From Nitratireductor sp. (GTDB lineage Bacteria > Pseudomonadota > Alphaproteobacteria > Rhizobiales > Rhizobiaceae): a DNA stretch of 64,000 nt. The notes below the pieces were generated by a model, which did not search any database, had not been told where the DNA came from, and saw only the letters and a list, made by a program, of their open reading frames with translations. Positions 16,026 through 25,108 of the stretch are shown here, piece by piece. The position numbers were made by a program, and so were the translations under genes. Positions within the stretch are counted from its first letter, which is position 1, and each line of letters begins with the position of its first letter. Location: positions 186,001 to 250,000 of the forward strand of contig JACKJU010000003.1 of the NCBI GenBank assembly GCA_020637805.1, given 5' to 3'.

Positions 16026-17768
16026 ATGGTGTTCAAGCCAGCCAAATGGCCGCGCAAACTCAGGTCGCAGGAATGGTTCGGTGGAACCGGGCGCGACCAG
16101 ATCTATCATCGCAGCTGGATGAAGAACCAGGGGTTCCCCAATGACCTGTTCGACGGCAGGCCGGTCATCGGCATCCTCAATACCTGGTCGGAACTCACGC
16201 CTTGCAACGCGCACCTGGACGTTCTGGCAGAGAAGGTGAAACACGGAATCTACGAAGCTGGCGGGTTCCCGGTCGAGGTGCCGGTATTCTCGGCCGCAGA
16301 GAGCTCTTTCCGACCAACGGCGATGATGTTCCGAAACCTGGCCTCCATGGCTGTCGAGGAAGCAATTCGCGGCCAGCCCATGGATGGATGTGTGCTTCTG
16401 GTTGGCTGCGACAAGACCACTCCTTCGCTCCTGATGGGGGCGGCATCAACGGATCTGCCTTCGATCGTCGTCACCGGTGGCCCCATGCTCAACGGCTACT
16501 TCCGTGGCGAGAGGGTAGGTTCCGGAACGCATCTGTGGAAATTCTCCGAAGCCGTGAAGGCGGGAGAAATGACGACCGAAGACTTCCTTGAGGCCGAGGC
16601 ATCGATGTCCCGTTCGGCTGGTTCCTGCAACACCATGGGAACTGCCTCGACCATGGCTTCCATGGCTGAAGCGCTGGGAATGGCACTTTCCGGCAATGCG
16701 GCAATTCCTGCGGTCGACAGCCGCCGCCGCGTCATGGCTCAGCTTTCGGGCCGCCGCATCGTGCAGATGGTCAAGGACGATTTGAAGCCATCCGACATCA
16801 TGACGAAGCAGGCCTTCGAGAACGCGATCCGCACGAACGGCGCGATTGGCGGCTCGACCAATGCGGTGGTTCACTTGCTTGCTGTTGCCGGAAGGGTGGG
16901 CGTCGACCTGACGCTGTATGACTGGGACCGCTGCGGCCGGGACATGGCGACGATCGTCAATCTCATGCCGTCTGGAAAATACCTGATGGAAGAGTTCTTC
17001 TATGCAGGCGGGCTGCCGGTTGTGCTGAAGCATCTTGGCGACGCCGGACTGCTCCACAAGGATGCGATCACCGTATCCGGCCAGAGCGTGTGGGACGAGG
17101 TAAAGGACGTCGTCAACCACAATGACGACGTGATCCTGCCGGTGGAGAAGGCGCTAACCCGGCAGGGCGGCATTGCGGTTCTCAGGGGCAATCTCGCCCC
17201 GAAGGGTGCCGTCCTCAAACCCTCCGCAGCTTCGCCGCACCTGATGAAGCATCGGGGCAGGGCGGTCGTGTTCGAGGACATCGACGACTACAAGGCAAAG
17301 ATCAACGACGACAACCTCGATATCGACGAGAACTGCGTGATGGTTCTCAAGAACTGCGGGCCGAAGGGCTATCCAGGCATGGCCGAGGTGGGCAACATGG
17401 GCTTGCCGCCCAAGGTGCTGAAGAAGGGCATAACCGACATGGTGCGCGTCTCGGACGCCAGGATGTCGGGCACCGCCTATGGCACCGTTGTGCTGCATAC
17501 CTCGCCGGAGGCGGCAGCAGGTGGCCCTCTGGCTGTGGTTCGCAACGGTGACATGATCGAACTGGATGTCGCGCAGCGGCGCCTTCATCTCGATATTCCC
17601 GAAGACGAGCTGGCAAGGCGCCTTGCCGATTGGGCGCCGCCTGCTGACCAGGCCGAGGCGGGCTACGCCTGGCTTCACAACGCCCATGTCGAAGGCGCCG
17701 ATACCGGCGCCGATCTGGATTTTCTCAAGGGATGCCGCGGCGCACCCGTTGGAAGGGATTCACACTGA
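16026..17768 (+). CDS. IlvD/Edd-family sugar-acid dehydratase (L-arabinonate / D-galactonate dehydratase)
   Basis: Iron-sulfur dehydratase (580 aa) removing water from an aldonic acid to give a 2-keto-3-deoxy acid. It has the length and cysteine set of the Rhizobium leguminosarum L-arabinonate dehydratase: Cys60 (NTWSELTPCN), Cys128 (GCDKTTPS) and Cys201 (SAGSCNTMG), predicted [2Fe-2S] ligands. The conserved end NMGLPPKVLKKGITDMVRVS is also present. The characterised Rhizobium enzyme also accepts D-galactonate and D-fuconate, which share configuration at C2-C4. That is why one dehydratase could serve both lower pathways here. It starts 29 bp after gguB and its stop overlaps the next start (TGATG). 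Confidence 0.88.
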   Translation: MVFKPAKWPRKLRSQEWFGGTGRDQIYHRSWMKNQGFPNDLFDGRPVIGILNTWSELTPCNAHLDVLAEKVKHGIYEAGGFPVEVPVFSAAESSFRPTAMMFRNLASMAVEEAIRGQPMDGCVLLVGCDKTTPSLLMGAASTDLPSIVVTGGPMLNGYFRGERVGSGTHLWKFSEAVKAGEMTTEDFLEAEASMSRSAGSCNTMGTASTMASMAEALGMALSGNAAIPAVDSRRRVMAQLSGRRIVQMVKDDLKPSDIMTKQAFENAIRTNGAIGGSTNAVVHLLAVAGRVGVDLTLYDWDRCGRDMATIVNLMPSGKYLMEEFFYAGGLPVVLKHLGDAGLLHKDAITVSGQSVWDEVKDVVNHNDDVILPVEKALTRQGGIAVLRGNLAPKGAVLKPSAASPHLMKHRGRAVVFEDIDDYKAKINDDNLDIDENCVMVLKNCGPKGYPGMAEVGNMGLPPKVLKKGITDMVRVSDARMSGTAYGTVVLHTSPEAAAGGPLAVVRNGDMIELDVAQRRLHLDIPEDELARRLADWAPPADQAEAGYAWLHNAHVEGADTGADLDFLKGCRGAPVGRDSH

Positions 17769-18730
17769 TGTCAATGAAGATCGCACTGGTGGGTATTGGC
17801 AAGATTGCCATCGACCAGCACATTCCGGCCATCAACAGTTCCAGGGAGTGGGAACTGGCAGCGACGGTTTCGCGTCATGGCGGTATTGAGGATATCGAGA
17901 ACTTTGCCGATATCCAGACCATGCTGGATGCCAGGCCCGATATCGAATGTGTCTCGCTGTGCCTCCCGCCTGTTCCGCGCTTCGACTATGCAGTTGCGGC
18001 GCTCAAGGCCGGCCGCCATGTCATACTGGAAAAACCGCCCGGCGCCACGGTTTCCGAATGCCGCACACTTGAGGCAATGGCCCTTGATGGCGGTGTGACG
18101 ATCTATGCCACATGGCATTCGCGCGAGGCCGCACAGGTCGATCTGGCGCGCGACTGGCTGAGGGACAAGAAGCTGAATAGCCTTCGCATCATCTGGAAAG
18201 AGGATGTCCGCCGCTGGCACCCGGGCCAGAAATGGATATGGGAGGCAGGCGGCCTGGGCGTTTTCGATCCCGGTATCAACGCCTTCTCGATCCTGACAAA
18301 GATTTTGCCGGTTCCGGTTCATGTCACCTCGGCGGAGCTTCGCTTCCCTGAAAACTGCGAAACGCCGATTGCCGCCGATATCGCCTTCGCGCATCCCTCC
18401 GGCGCTCCGGTCACGGCAGAGTTCGACTTTCTTGAAGAGGGAACGCAAACCTGGTCGATGATCATCGACACAAGTGGCGGAGAGCTGCTGCTTGAGGAAG
18501 GCGGTGCCAAGCTTACCATCAATGGCGTGGAGCAGGCGGATTCCACCGCGCTTGCGGAAACGGAGGACGGATCCAATCCGCTTCTCGGTGGCGAGTACAC
18601 GCGCCTCTACGCAAGAATGGCGAATCTCGTCAAGGCAGCGCAAAGCGAGATGGACCTCAGTCCTTTCATGCATGTCTCCGACTGTTTTCTGCTGGGTAAG
18701 CGGGTCACCGTCGCCCCTTTCCACGAGTGA
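17768..18730 (+). CDS. Gfo/Idh/MocA-family L-arabinose / D-galactose 1-dehydrogenase
   Basis: NAD(P)-dependent sugar 1-dehydrogenase (320 aa), the probable first oxidation step to the aldonolactone. The Rossmann start IALVGIGKIAIDQHIPAI is followed by the family signature VILEKPPGATVSECRTLE, with the EKPP lysine that is catalytic in this family. The central WHPGQKWIWEAGGLGVFDPG resembles D-galactose/L-arabinose dehydrogenases of Pseudomonas and Azospirillum. ATG 17768 overlaps the preceding stop (TGATG); a second ATG two codons on is possible. The true sugar preference is not visible in sequence; the context supports both sugars. Confidence 0.85.
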   Translation: MSMKIALVGIGKIAIDQHIPAINSSREWELAATVSRHGGIEDIENFADIQTMLDARPDIECVSLCLPPVPRFDYAVAALKAGRHVILEKPPGATVSECRTLEAMALDGGVTIYATWHSREAAQVDLARDWLRDKKLNSLRIIWKEDVRRWHPGQKWIWEAGGLGVFDPGINAFSILTKILPVPVHVTSAELRFPENCETPIAADIAFAHPSGAPVTAEFDFLEEGTQTWSMIIDTSGGELLLEEGGAKLTINGVEQADSTALAETEDGSNPLLGGEYTRLYARMANLVKAAQSEMDLSPFMHVSDCFLLGKRVTVAPFHE

Positions 18731-18737
18731 GAATGAT

Positions 18738-19670
18738 GTGACTGATGCAGCGAAATTACCGGGCATTTCCTGGCTCGCAGCAGACTGGGGCACCTCATCG
18801 CTTCGCGTGTGGGCGATTGATGGCAGCGGCAGGGTAATTGCCTCCGCCACTTCCGGCCGCGGAATGGGCAGCCTGACGAGCGAAGAATACGAAGTAGCGT
18901 TTCTCGAACTTGCAGGCGACTGGTTGCCACAGGAACCCACGGGCAGGATACCTGTTCTGGTCTGCGGCATGGCAGGTGCGAAGCAGGGCTGGCAGGAAGC
19001 AGGCTACTCTCAGGTGCCGTGCCCGCCTGTCGATCCGGTGGCGTTGACACGGGTGAGAGTGCAGGACCCGCGTCTCGACGTATTCATCGTGCCGGGTATT
19101 TGCCAGCTTGAGCCGCCAGACGTCATGCGCGGCGAGGAAACCCAGCTTGCCGGCCTCACGGCATCAGGCATTCTTGACGGCACAGTCTGCATGCCCGGAA
19201 CGCACAGCAAGTGGGTCAGGCTTGCCGGCGGCAGGGTTGAAGCATTCGCAACCTTTATGACCGGCGAACTCTTTGCCGCGATTACACAGCATACGATCCT
19301 GCGCCACTCGCTTTCCGAGGGAAGCAGCTTCGACAGCAAGGCCTTTCTGGGCGGCGTGGGGCAGGGGCTCGAGGGTTCGTCTGCGCTGGCGGGAAATCTG
19401 TTTTCGATCCGCGCGTCGGGATTGCTTGGCCAGGATGGCGGTGATGCCGCGTCCCGCATTTCGGGCCTTCTTGTCGGAACTGAACTGGCTGCCAATCAAG
19501 CGCTTTGGCGGGAGGGCGAGGCCCACCTGGTGGGCGACTCCCGGCTTGTCGAAAATTACGCGCTTGCCATTCGAACTGTTGGCGGAAGACCGGTTGTCCA
19601 CGACGGCGAAGCGCTTGTGCTTGCCGGGTTGAAACAGGTCAGGTCAGCAATGCTGGAGAATGCCGCATGA
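18738..19670 (+). CDS. dgoK: 2-dehydro-3-deoxygalactonokinase
   Basis: Phosphorylates 2-keto-3-deoxy-D-galactonate with ATP in the DeLey-Doudoroff pathway (310 aa; E. coli DgoK is 292). Family features visible are the N-terminal ATPase loop ISWLAADWGTSSLRVW, then VCGMAGAKQGWQEAGY, PGICQLEPPDVMRGEETQLA, VCMPGTHSKWVRLAGG and FATFMTGELFAAI. The likely start is GTG at 18738, seven bases after the previous stop; ATGs nearby are out of frame. It is coupled to dgoA by an ATGA overlap (19667-19670). It commits this operon to the galactose branch. Confidence 0.92.
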   Translation: MTDAAKLPGISWLAADWGTSSLRVWAIDGSGRVIASATSGRGMGSLTSEEYEVAFLELAGDWLPQEPTGRIPVLVCGMAGAKQGWQEAGYSQVPCPPVDPVALTRVRVQDPRLDVFIVPGICQLEPPDVMRGEETQLAGLTASGILDGTVCMPGTHSKWVRLAGGRVEAFATFMTGELFAAITQHTILRHSLSEGSSFDSKAFLGGVGQGLEGSSALAGNLFSIRASGLLGQDGGDAASRISGLLVGTELAANQALWREGEAHLVGDSRLVENYALAIRTVGGRPVVHDGEALVLAGLKQVRSAMLENAA

Positions 19671-20293
19671 GCCGGAAGATCGTAGCTATTCTGAGAGGCG
19701 TCAGGCCCGGAGAAGTGGAGGCGATAGCCGCCGCGATAATCGATGCAGGCATCTCCACCATCGAAGTGCCTTTGAATTCGCCCGAACCCTTTGACAGTAT
19801 TTCGCGCATTGCGGCTGCTTTCGGCAGAGAGGCACTCGTCGGTGCAGGCACGGTTCTGGCACCCGAACAGGCCGAACAGGTACATGCAGCCGGTGGAAGG
19901 CTGATCGTCTCGCCGAACTGCGACCCTTCGGTGATCGCCCGCACGCTGGAACTGGGCATGGTCTCGATGCCCGGTGTCTTTACCGCCACCGAATGCTTTT
20001 CTGCCATTCGGGCCGGAGCGCGGCAATTGAAGCTGTTCCCCGGCTCGGTCGCCGGCCCCGAAGGACTCAAGGCCTTGAAGGCCGTCCTGCCGGGCGATGC
20101 GAAAATGCACGCGGTAGGTGGCGCATCGGCGGAGAATTTCGGCGAATGGATCGCGGCCGGCGCCGACGGGTTCGGCATCGGCTCCGCGCTCTACAAACCC
20201 GGCATGCCGGCTGAAGCCGTTGCGGAAAAGGCAGCCCGTATCGTGAGTGCCTATGACAGCGCCATTGCAGCAGGAGGGAAGGCCGATGGCTGA
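19667..20293 (+). CDS. dgoA: 2-dehydro-3-deoxy-6-phosphogalactonate aldolase
   Basis: Class I aldolase (208 aa) splitting KDPGal into pyruvate and glyceraldehyde 3-phosphate. The Schiff-base lysine is Lys122 in RQLKLFPGS and the acid/base glutamate Glu33 in STIEVPLNSP. The phosphate-binding end GIGSALYKPG is intact. It is single-function, without the galactonate dehydratase fusion of old E. coli annotations. The start overlaps the dgoK stop (ATGA) and its stop overlaps galM by 8 bp, so dgoK-dgoA-galM are tightly coupled. Confidence 0.94.
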   Translation: MSRKIVAILRGVRPGEVEAIAAAIIDAGISTIEVPLNSPEPFDSISRIAAAFGREALVGAGTVLAPEQAEQVHAAGGRLIVSPNCDPSVIARTLELGMVSMPGVFTATECFSAIRAGARQLKLFPGSVAGPEGLKALKAVLPGDAKMHAVGGASAENFGEWIAAGADGFGIGSALYKPGMPAEAVAEKAARIVSAYDSAIAAGGKADG

Positions 20294-21296
20294 AACGGGA
20301 GCCATATCCAACTTCGGCCAGGCACCGGATGGCAGCGACGTGCAGCGCATAGAGCTTGCCAACGGTCATGCCAGCGCGGCACTGCTCACCTATGGTGCGA
20401 CGCTTCAGGAATACAGGATCGGGGGCGTGGATCACTCGCTGGTTTTGGGCGGATCCACGCTCGCGCCCTACCTTACGCCATCCATGAGATATTTCGGTGC
20501 GATTGTCGGCAGGGTTGCCAACCGGATTGGTTCCGGCCGGGCAACACTCGACGGGCGTACACTCAAATTCGACAGGAATGAAAATGGTATCACCACGCTT
20601 CATGGGGGAAGCAGCGGCAGTGGTCACTGCAACTGGACGCTGGAGGAGGCGGAAGAATCCTTCTGCCGGATGAGCCTCGTCATGCCCGATGGCGAGAACG
20701 GATTCCCGGGCAACCTGGAAATCTCCGCCACATACCGGCTCGATGAAGAGGGCGCGCTTGATCTTGAGCTCGAGGCACAGACGGATGCCCCCACATTTTG
20801 CAACCTGGCCCATCACGGCTATTGGAACCTGGATGGCACTGCCGATCTGTCAAACCATCGACTGCAAATATTCGCGGACAGGTATCTGGAAATCGATGGG
20901 GACAAGATCCCGCTCGACGAGCCGCACGGCGTGAGCGGAACACGTTTCGACTACACGTCGCCCGCGCCGGTCGTCACGACCGGAAAGGTACTCGATCACA
21001 ATTTCTGCTTGACCAGAAAACGAGGCGATTTTCGCGAAGTCGCGCTCCTTTCGGCTGGTGGCGTGAAACTCGTGATTTCCACGACCGAGATCGGGCTACA
21101 GGTGTATGACGGCAATCATCTCGCCATTCCGGGCGAACTGACACTCTCCGGCAGGCCCTATGGGCGAAATGCGGGTGTCGCGCTTGAACCGCAGGCCTGG
21201 CCAGACGCACCGAACCACGACACCTGGCCATCCATTGTGCTGCGGCCCGGTGAAACCTATCGCCAGCACTCGCGGTTCCACGCGAGCACGGCCTGA
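20286..21296 (+). CDS. galM: Aldose 1-epimerase (mutarotase)
   Basis: Interconverts alpha and beta anomers of aldoses (336 aa), supplying the anomer used by the sugar 1-dehydrogenase. The family core is clear: YGATLQEYRIGG, GRVANRIGSG, TTLHGGSSG, FCNLAHHGYWNLDG (catalytic His in NLAHHGYWNL), LDHNFCL, and the end ALEPQAWPDAPN with the catalytic Glu. ATG 20286 follows GGAGGGAAG and overlaps dgoA. Its position between kinase/aldolase and arabinose-branch genes suggests it serves both sugars. Confidence 0.93.
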   Translation: MAETGAISNFGQAPDGSDVQRIELANGHASAALLTYGATLQEYRIGGVDHSLVLGGSTLAPYLTPSMRYFGAIVGRVANRIGSGRATLDGRTLKFDRNENGITTLHGGSSGSGHCNWTLEEAEESFCRMSLVMPDGENGFPGNLEISATYRLDEEGALDLELEAQTDAPTFCNLAHHGYWNLDGTADLSNHRLQIFADRYLEIDGDKIPLDEPHGVSGTRFDYTSPAPVVTTGKVLDHNFCLTRKRGDFREVALLSAGGVKLVISTTEIGLQVYDGNHLAIPGELTLSGRPYGRNAGVALEPQAWPDAPNHDTWPSIVLRPGETYRQHSRFHASTA

Positions 21297-21337
21297 CCGG
21301 GTCGAACAAGATTGAAGAGATCGAAAGGAACGATACG

Positions 21338-22255
21338 ATGAACAAGGCCCTTACCGGCATCCTTCCAGTAGCGCCAACTCCATTTCATGCCGACGGCCGC
21401 GTTGATGAGGAAGGCATGCGCCGGGTCATCGATTGCATGATCGACCAGGGTGTCGATGCCATCTGCATTCTCGCAAACTATTCCGAACAGTTCCTGCTGT
21501 CCGACGATGAGCGCGCCCTCTTGATGCGCATCTCGCTCGAGCATGCAGCGGGCCGGGTACCCGTGATTGTCACCATCAGTCATTTCAGTACGCAAATCGT
21601 CGTCGACCGTGCAAAGTCCGCCGAGGCAATGGGAGCCTCCATGGTCATGATGATGCCGCCCTATCACGGCGTGGGGCTGGTCCCCGCGCCAATGGGGATC
21701 TACGAGCATTTCGAGGCGGCGAGCAACGCGATCTCGATCCCGATCATGGTGCAGGATGCGCCGCTGTCCGGCGCTCCGCTGCCGGTGGATCTTCTTGTCC
21801 GCATGGCGCGAGAGCTGGAAAACGTCTCCTACTTCAAGATCGAGGTTCCATTCGCAGCCGACAAGCTGGCGGCCTTGATCGAGGCAGGTGGCGAGAGCAT
21901 CGTCGGTCCCTTCGACGGTGAGGAAGCAGTAACGCTTCTTGCCGACCTGGACGCCGGGGCGACCGGCACGATGACTTCGGCCATGTTCCCCGACAGGATC
22001 AAGCCAATCGTCACCGAACATCTGGCGGGAAATCTCGATGCGGCGCTCGACCACTGGAAAACCTGCCTTCCGCTGATCAATCACGAAAACCGCCAGTGCG
22101 GCCTGCGCGCCACCAAGACCGTGATGATGGAAGGCGGCGTGATCGGCAGCGACCATGTTCGTCACCCACTCAAACCGATGTCGCAGAGAACACGCGAAAG
22201 GCTGCTACAGCTTGCGCGTGATCTCGACATTCTGGCGCTGCGCTGGGGCAAGTAA
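21338..22255 (+). CDS. DHDPS-superfamily L-2-keto-3-deoxyarabonate dehydratase
   Basis: Class I lyase-fold enzyme (305 aa) predicted to dehydrate L-2-keto-3-deoxyarabonate to alpha-ketoglutarate semialdehyde. The Schiff-base lysine is Lys167 in VSYFKIEVPF. The (T/Y)-based dihydrodipicolinate synthase motif is absent: MVQDAPLSG stands where true DapA has IYNIPGRS. It therefore is not a lysine-pathway enzyme; a genuine dapA lies at 42.8 kb. The neighbouring KGSADH supplies the next step, which strongly supports this role. Azospirillum has a homologous enzyme, called AraD there, a name also used for an unrelated epimerase. Confidence 0.85.
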   Translation: MNKALTGILPVAPTPFHADGRVDEEGMRRVIDCMIDQGVDAICILANYSEQFLLSDDERALLMRISLEHAAGRVPVIVTISHFSTQIVVDRAKSAEAMGASMVMMMPPYHGVGLVPAPMGIYEHFEAASNAISIPIMVQDAPLSGAPLPVDLLVRMARELENVSYFKIEVPFAADKLAALIEAGGESIVGPFDGEEAVTLLADLDAGATGTMTSAMFPDRIKPIVTEHLAGNLDAALDHWKTCLPLINHENRQCGLRATKTVMMEGGVIGSDHVRHPLKPMSQRTRERLLQLARDLDILALRWGK

Positions 22256-22272
22256 CCGATCGGGAAAAGCTC

Positions 22273-23169
22273 ATGACAATGGCCGAGGCAATCACTCAGA
22301 GGCTCCCTGCGCCCTCCTGTGAACTGGGGGAGGGGCCGCACTACGACCACGCCACCGCGACGGCGTGGTGGTTCGATATCCTCGGCTGCAAACTGCTCGA
22401 ACACCGCTTCGCCTCGGGCATTACCGAGATCCATGATCTTCCGCGAATGGGTAGCGTGGTTGCAAAGATCGATGCCGGACACCAGTTATTGGCCATGGAC
22501 GATGGTCTGTATCTTCGCAAGATGGCCGGTGGCGCGGTGACCCTCCTTCATCCACTGGAAGCAGACAATCTGTCAACGCGGTCCAATGATGGCAGGGTTC
22601 ATCCTTCCGGCCGGCTCTGGATCGGAACGATGGGGCGCAAGGCCGAGAAGGATGCCGGTGCCATATACTGGTTCGACGGGAGAGAGGTAAGGCGTCTCTT
22701 TTCCGGGATCACGGTGCCCAACTCGATCTGTTTTTCTTCCGATGGAAGAACAGGTCATTTCGCCGATACGGAGCAAAGAAGGGTCTGGCGGGTCGAGCTG
22801 GATCCATCGACCGGACTTCCGGTTGGCGAGCCTGAGGTCTTTCTGACGGCCTCGGATCTGCCATTGGGGGGAGGGTTCGACGGTTCGGTCACGGACAGGA
22901 ACGGTGTCTTGTGGAATGCTGCCTGGAACAGCGGTTCGGTTACCGGTTTTGCCCCGGATGGTTCCGTGGTGCAGACGTTCGAGGTTCCTGCTGCGCAGTC
23001 CACCTGTCCCGCCTTCGTGGGCGAAAATCTCGACCGCATGCTGATTACCACCGCCAGACAGGGCTATACGGATGAGCAGCGCAAGGCCGATCCTGGCGCC
23101 GGTTTCACCTATGTCATAGATGGCGGTTTCACAGGCACGGAAGATGTGCCATTCAAACTCGAAGACTGA
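22273..23169 (+). CDS. SMP-30/gluconolactonase-family sugar lactonase
   Basis: Metal-dependent lactonase (298 aa) opening L-arabinono- and/or D-galactono-lactone to the free acid. The six-bladed SMP-30 propeller signature is visible: ELGEGPHYD with the metal-binding Glu, RSNDGRVHPSGRLWIGTMG, ITVPNSICFSSDG with a metal-ligand Asn, and GFDGSVTDRNGVLWNAAW with a metal-ligand Asp. It starts 17 bp after the keto-acid dehydratase, inside the same run of genes. Cytoplasmic, with no signal peptide. Confidence 0.88.
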   Translation: MTMAEAITQRLPAPSCELGEGPHYDHATATAWWFDILGCKLLEHRFASGITEIHDLPRMGSVVAKIDAGHQLLAMDDGLYLRKMAGGAVTLLHPLEADNLSTRSNDGRVHPSGRLWIGTMGRKAEKDAGAIYWFDGREVRRLFSGITVPNSICFSSDGRTGHFADTEQRRVWRVELDPSTGLPVGEPEVFLTASDLPLGGGFDGSVTDRNGVLWNAAWNSGSVTGFAPDGSVVQTFEVPAAQSTCPAFVGENLDRMLITTARQGYTDEQRKADPGAGFTYVIDGGFTGTEDVPFKLED

Positions 23170-23195
23170 AATCAAATTACTGGAGAGCGAGAAGA

Positions 23196-24701
23196 ATGCT
23201 GACAGGAAAACATCTGGTCGCAGGAGAATGGGTAGACGGTACAGGCACGTTCAGCAGTGAACCGGCGCACGGACCCTCCCGCGACTTCGCCATTGGAACC
23301 CCGCAGTTGGTTGACGCGGCCTGCAAGGCTGCCGAAGAGGCCTTCTGGTCCTATGGCTATTCCACCCGTGAGGACAGGGCAGCCTTCCTCAACGCGATTG
23401 CGGACGAGATCGAGGCGCGCGGCGATGCAATCACGGAAATTGGCACACAGGAAACCGGTCTTCCCGAAGCGCGCCTGCAGGGTGAGCGCGGCCGAACCAC
23501 CGGCCAGCTGCGCCTGTTCGCTTCGCATATCCTCAAGGGCGATTACCTCGACCGCCGTCATGACGAGGCTCTGCCGGATCGCAAGCCGCTTCCGCGCCCG
23601 GACCTGAAAATGGTTCAGCGTCCCATCGGCCCGGTTGCCGTTTTCGGCGCATCCAACTTCCCGCTTGCCTTCTCGACCGCTGGCGGCGACACGGCTGCCG
23701 CTCTTGCAGCCGGTTGCCCGGTCGTGGTGAAGGGGCACTCAGCCCATCCCGGCACCGGCGAGATCGTGGCCCAGGCCATCGATGCTGCCATCCAGAAATG
23801 CGGCATCCATCCCGGCGTGTTCTCGCTCATCCAGGGCGGCAAGCGCGATGTCGGTCAGTCGCTGGTTCAGCACCCGCTGATCAAGGCCGTCGGCTTTACC
23901 GGCTCACTGGGCGGGGGCCGTGCACTGTTCGACCTGTGCGCGCAGCGCCCGGAACCGATCCCGTTCTTCGGCGAACTCGGCTCGGTAAACCCGATGTTCA
24001 TTCTTCCGAATGCGCTTTCTGCGCGTGGCTCCGAGATCGCTTCCGGCTGGGCCGGTTCGCTCACCATGGGCGCAGGCCAGTTCTGCACCAATCCGGGCAT
24101 CGCGGTTGTTATGGAAGGCAGCGATGCGGAACAGTTCGCCAACGCAGCCACGGCCGCGCTCGAACCGATGGGCCCGCAGACGATGCTGACAGATGGCATT
24201 GCCGATGCATATCGCAGCGGTCGCGACCGTGTAGCGGGCACTTCGGGTGTCCAGGAATTGCTGACATCCACGTGCGATCTTCGCAATGCCACGCCCTATC
24301 TCTATCGGGTATCGGGCAAGGATTGGCTGGACAACCACGTGCTGGGCGAGGAAGTCTTCGGTCCGCTCGGCCTGATCGTGACAGTTTCGGATTTCGACCA
24401 GATGGTTGCCATGGCCAAATCGCTCCAGGGTCAGCTCACCTGTACGCTGCACATGGATGAGGCCGATACCGACGCTGGCAAGACACTCATGCCGGTACTG
24501 GAACGCAAGGCTGGCCGTGTGCTTGCAAACGGCTTCCCGACCGGGGTCGAGGTGTGCGATTCCATGGTGCATGGCGGCCCCTATCCGGCGTCTACCAACT
24601 TTGGAGCAACCTCCGTCGGAACGCTTTCGATCCGCCGCTTTCTGCGCCCGGTCTGCTATCAGGGCATTCCGGATGCACTTCTGCCGAACGATCTCCAGTA
24701 G
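23196..24701 (+). CDS. Alpha-ketoglutaric semialdehyde dehydrogenase (2,5-dioxovalerate dehydrogenase)
   Basis: Aldehyde dehydrogenase (501 aa) oxidising alpha-ketoglutarate semialdehyde to alpha-ketoglutarate, the last step of non-phosphorylating L-arabinose breakdown. Active-site residues are all present: Asn154 (GASNFPLAF), Lys179, Glu260 (FFGELGSVNP) and Cys297 (GAGQFCTNPG). The GELGSVNP context is typical of the KGSADH group rather than of general ALDHs. It is the last gene of the locus, followed by a strong terminator at 24746-24779. Confidence 0.92.
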   Translation: MLTGKHLVAGEWVDGTGTFSSEPAHGPSRDFAIGTPQLVDAACKAAEEAFWSYGYSTREDRAAFLNAIADEIEARGDAITEIGTQETGLPEARLQGERGRTTGQLRLFASHILKGDYLDRRHDEALPDRKPLPRPDLKMVQRPIGPVAVFGASNFPLAFSTAGGDTAAALAAGCPVVVKGHSAHPGTGEIVAQAIDAAIQKCGIHPGVFSLIQGGKRDVGQSLVQHPLIKAVGFTGSLGGGRALFDLCAQRPEPIPFFGELGSVNPMFILPNALSARGSEIASGWAGSLTMGAGQFCTNPGIAVVMEGSDAEQFANAATAALEPMGPQTMLTDGIADAYRSGRDRVAGTSGVQELLTSTCDLRNATPYLYRVSGKDWLDNHVLGEEVFGPLGLIVTVSDFDQMVAMAKSLQGQLTCTLHMDEADTDAGKTLMPVLERKAGRVLANGFPTGVEVCDSMVHGGPYPASTNFGATSVGTLSIRRFLRPVCYQGIPDALLPNDLQ

Positions 24702-24745
24702 TGTTCCCGGCGGGGGCCGGTTTGAAGAATGGGAATCATGATTGG

Positions 24746-24779
24746 CGCCGGCGGAGTTTGAATACTCCGCCGGCGTTTT
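24746..24779 (+). terminator. Rho-independent terminator closing the sugar operon
   Basis: CGCCGGCGGAGT (24746-24757) pairs perfectly with ACTCCGCCGGCG (24764-24775) around a 6-nt loop and is followed by TTTT and a pyrimidine-rich stretch. It lies 45 bp after the KGSADH stop. Confidence 0.92.
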
Positions 24780-24847
24780 CCTTTCCTGCCGATATGCAGT
24801 CCTCAGGCTTCCAACGTTCTTGTTAAGTGGCGATTCTCCGGCTACAT

Positions 24848-25050
24848 TGCGCGGACAACGGTTTCGCCAAGCAAGAGCAAGGCGAATGAAAAGGGAACAC
24901 GGTGAGGTGTAGCCAACAGGCGCCGAGACCGTGGCTGCCCCCGCAACTGTAAGCGGTAGAGGATGTCGTGAAACGCCACTGGCCAAGTGCCGGGAAGGTA
25001 GACATTCCTCCCCATCCCGCGAGCCAGGAGACCTGCCGCTGTGAAGTGCC
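24848..25050 (+). promoter_or_regulatory. Cobalamin (B12) riboswitch
   Basis: The conserved core of the adenosylcobalamin riboswitch is readable. GGGAACACGGTG lies near 24893. GCTGCCCCCGCAACTGTAAGCGG, in two blocks, is at about 24934-24956. GCCACTGG is at 24975-24982 and GCCGGGAAGG at about 24998. The B12 box GAGCCAGGAGACCTGCC starts at 25021. Between the box and the start codon of the downstream gene, CCGCAC/GTGCGG (25079-25095) forms a hairpin touching the ribosome-binding site GGAAGGAG, a plausible translation-blocking platform. Confidence 0.95.
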
Positions 25051-25108
25051 GCGTTATCGCGAAAGATCGTCCATTAATCCGCACGGTGGGTGCGGGAAGG
25101 AGAACATC

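Noticed and set aside
21338..22255. First read as a second dapA
   Set aside because: Lacks the Tyr/Arg residues of dihydrodipicolinate synthase and lies between sugar-acid genes. A true dapA is at 42782-43663.
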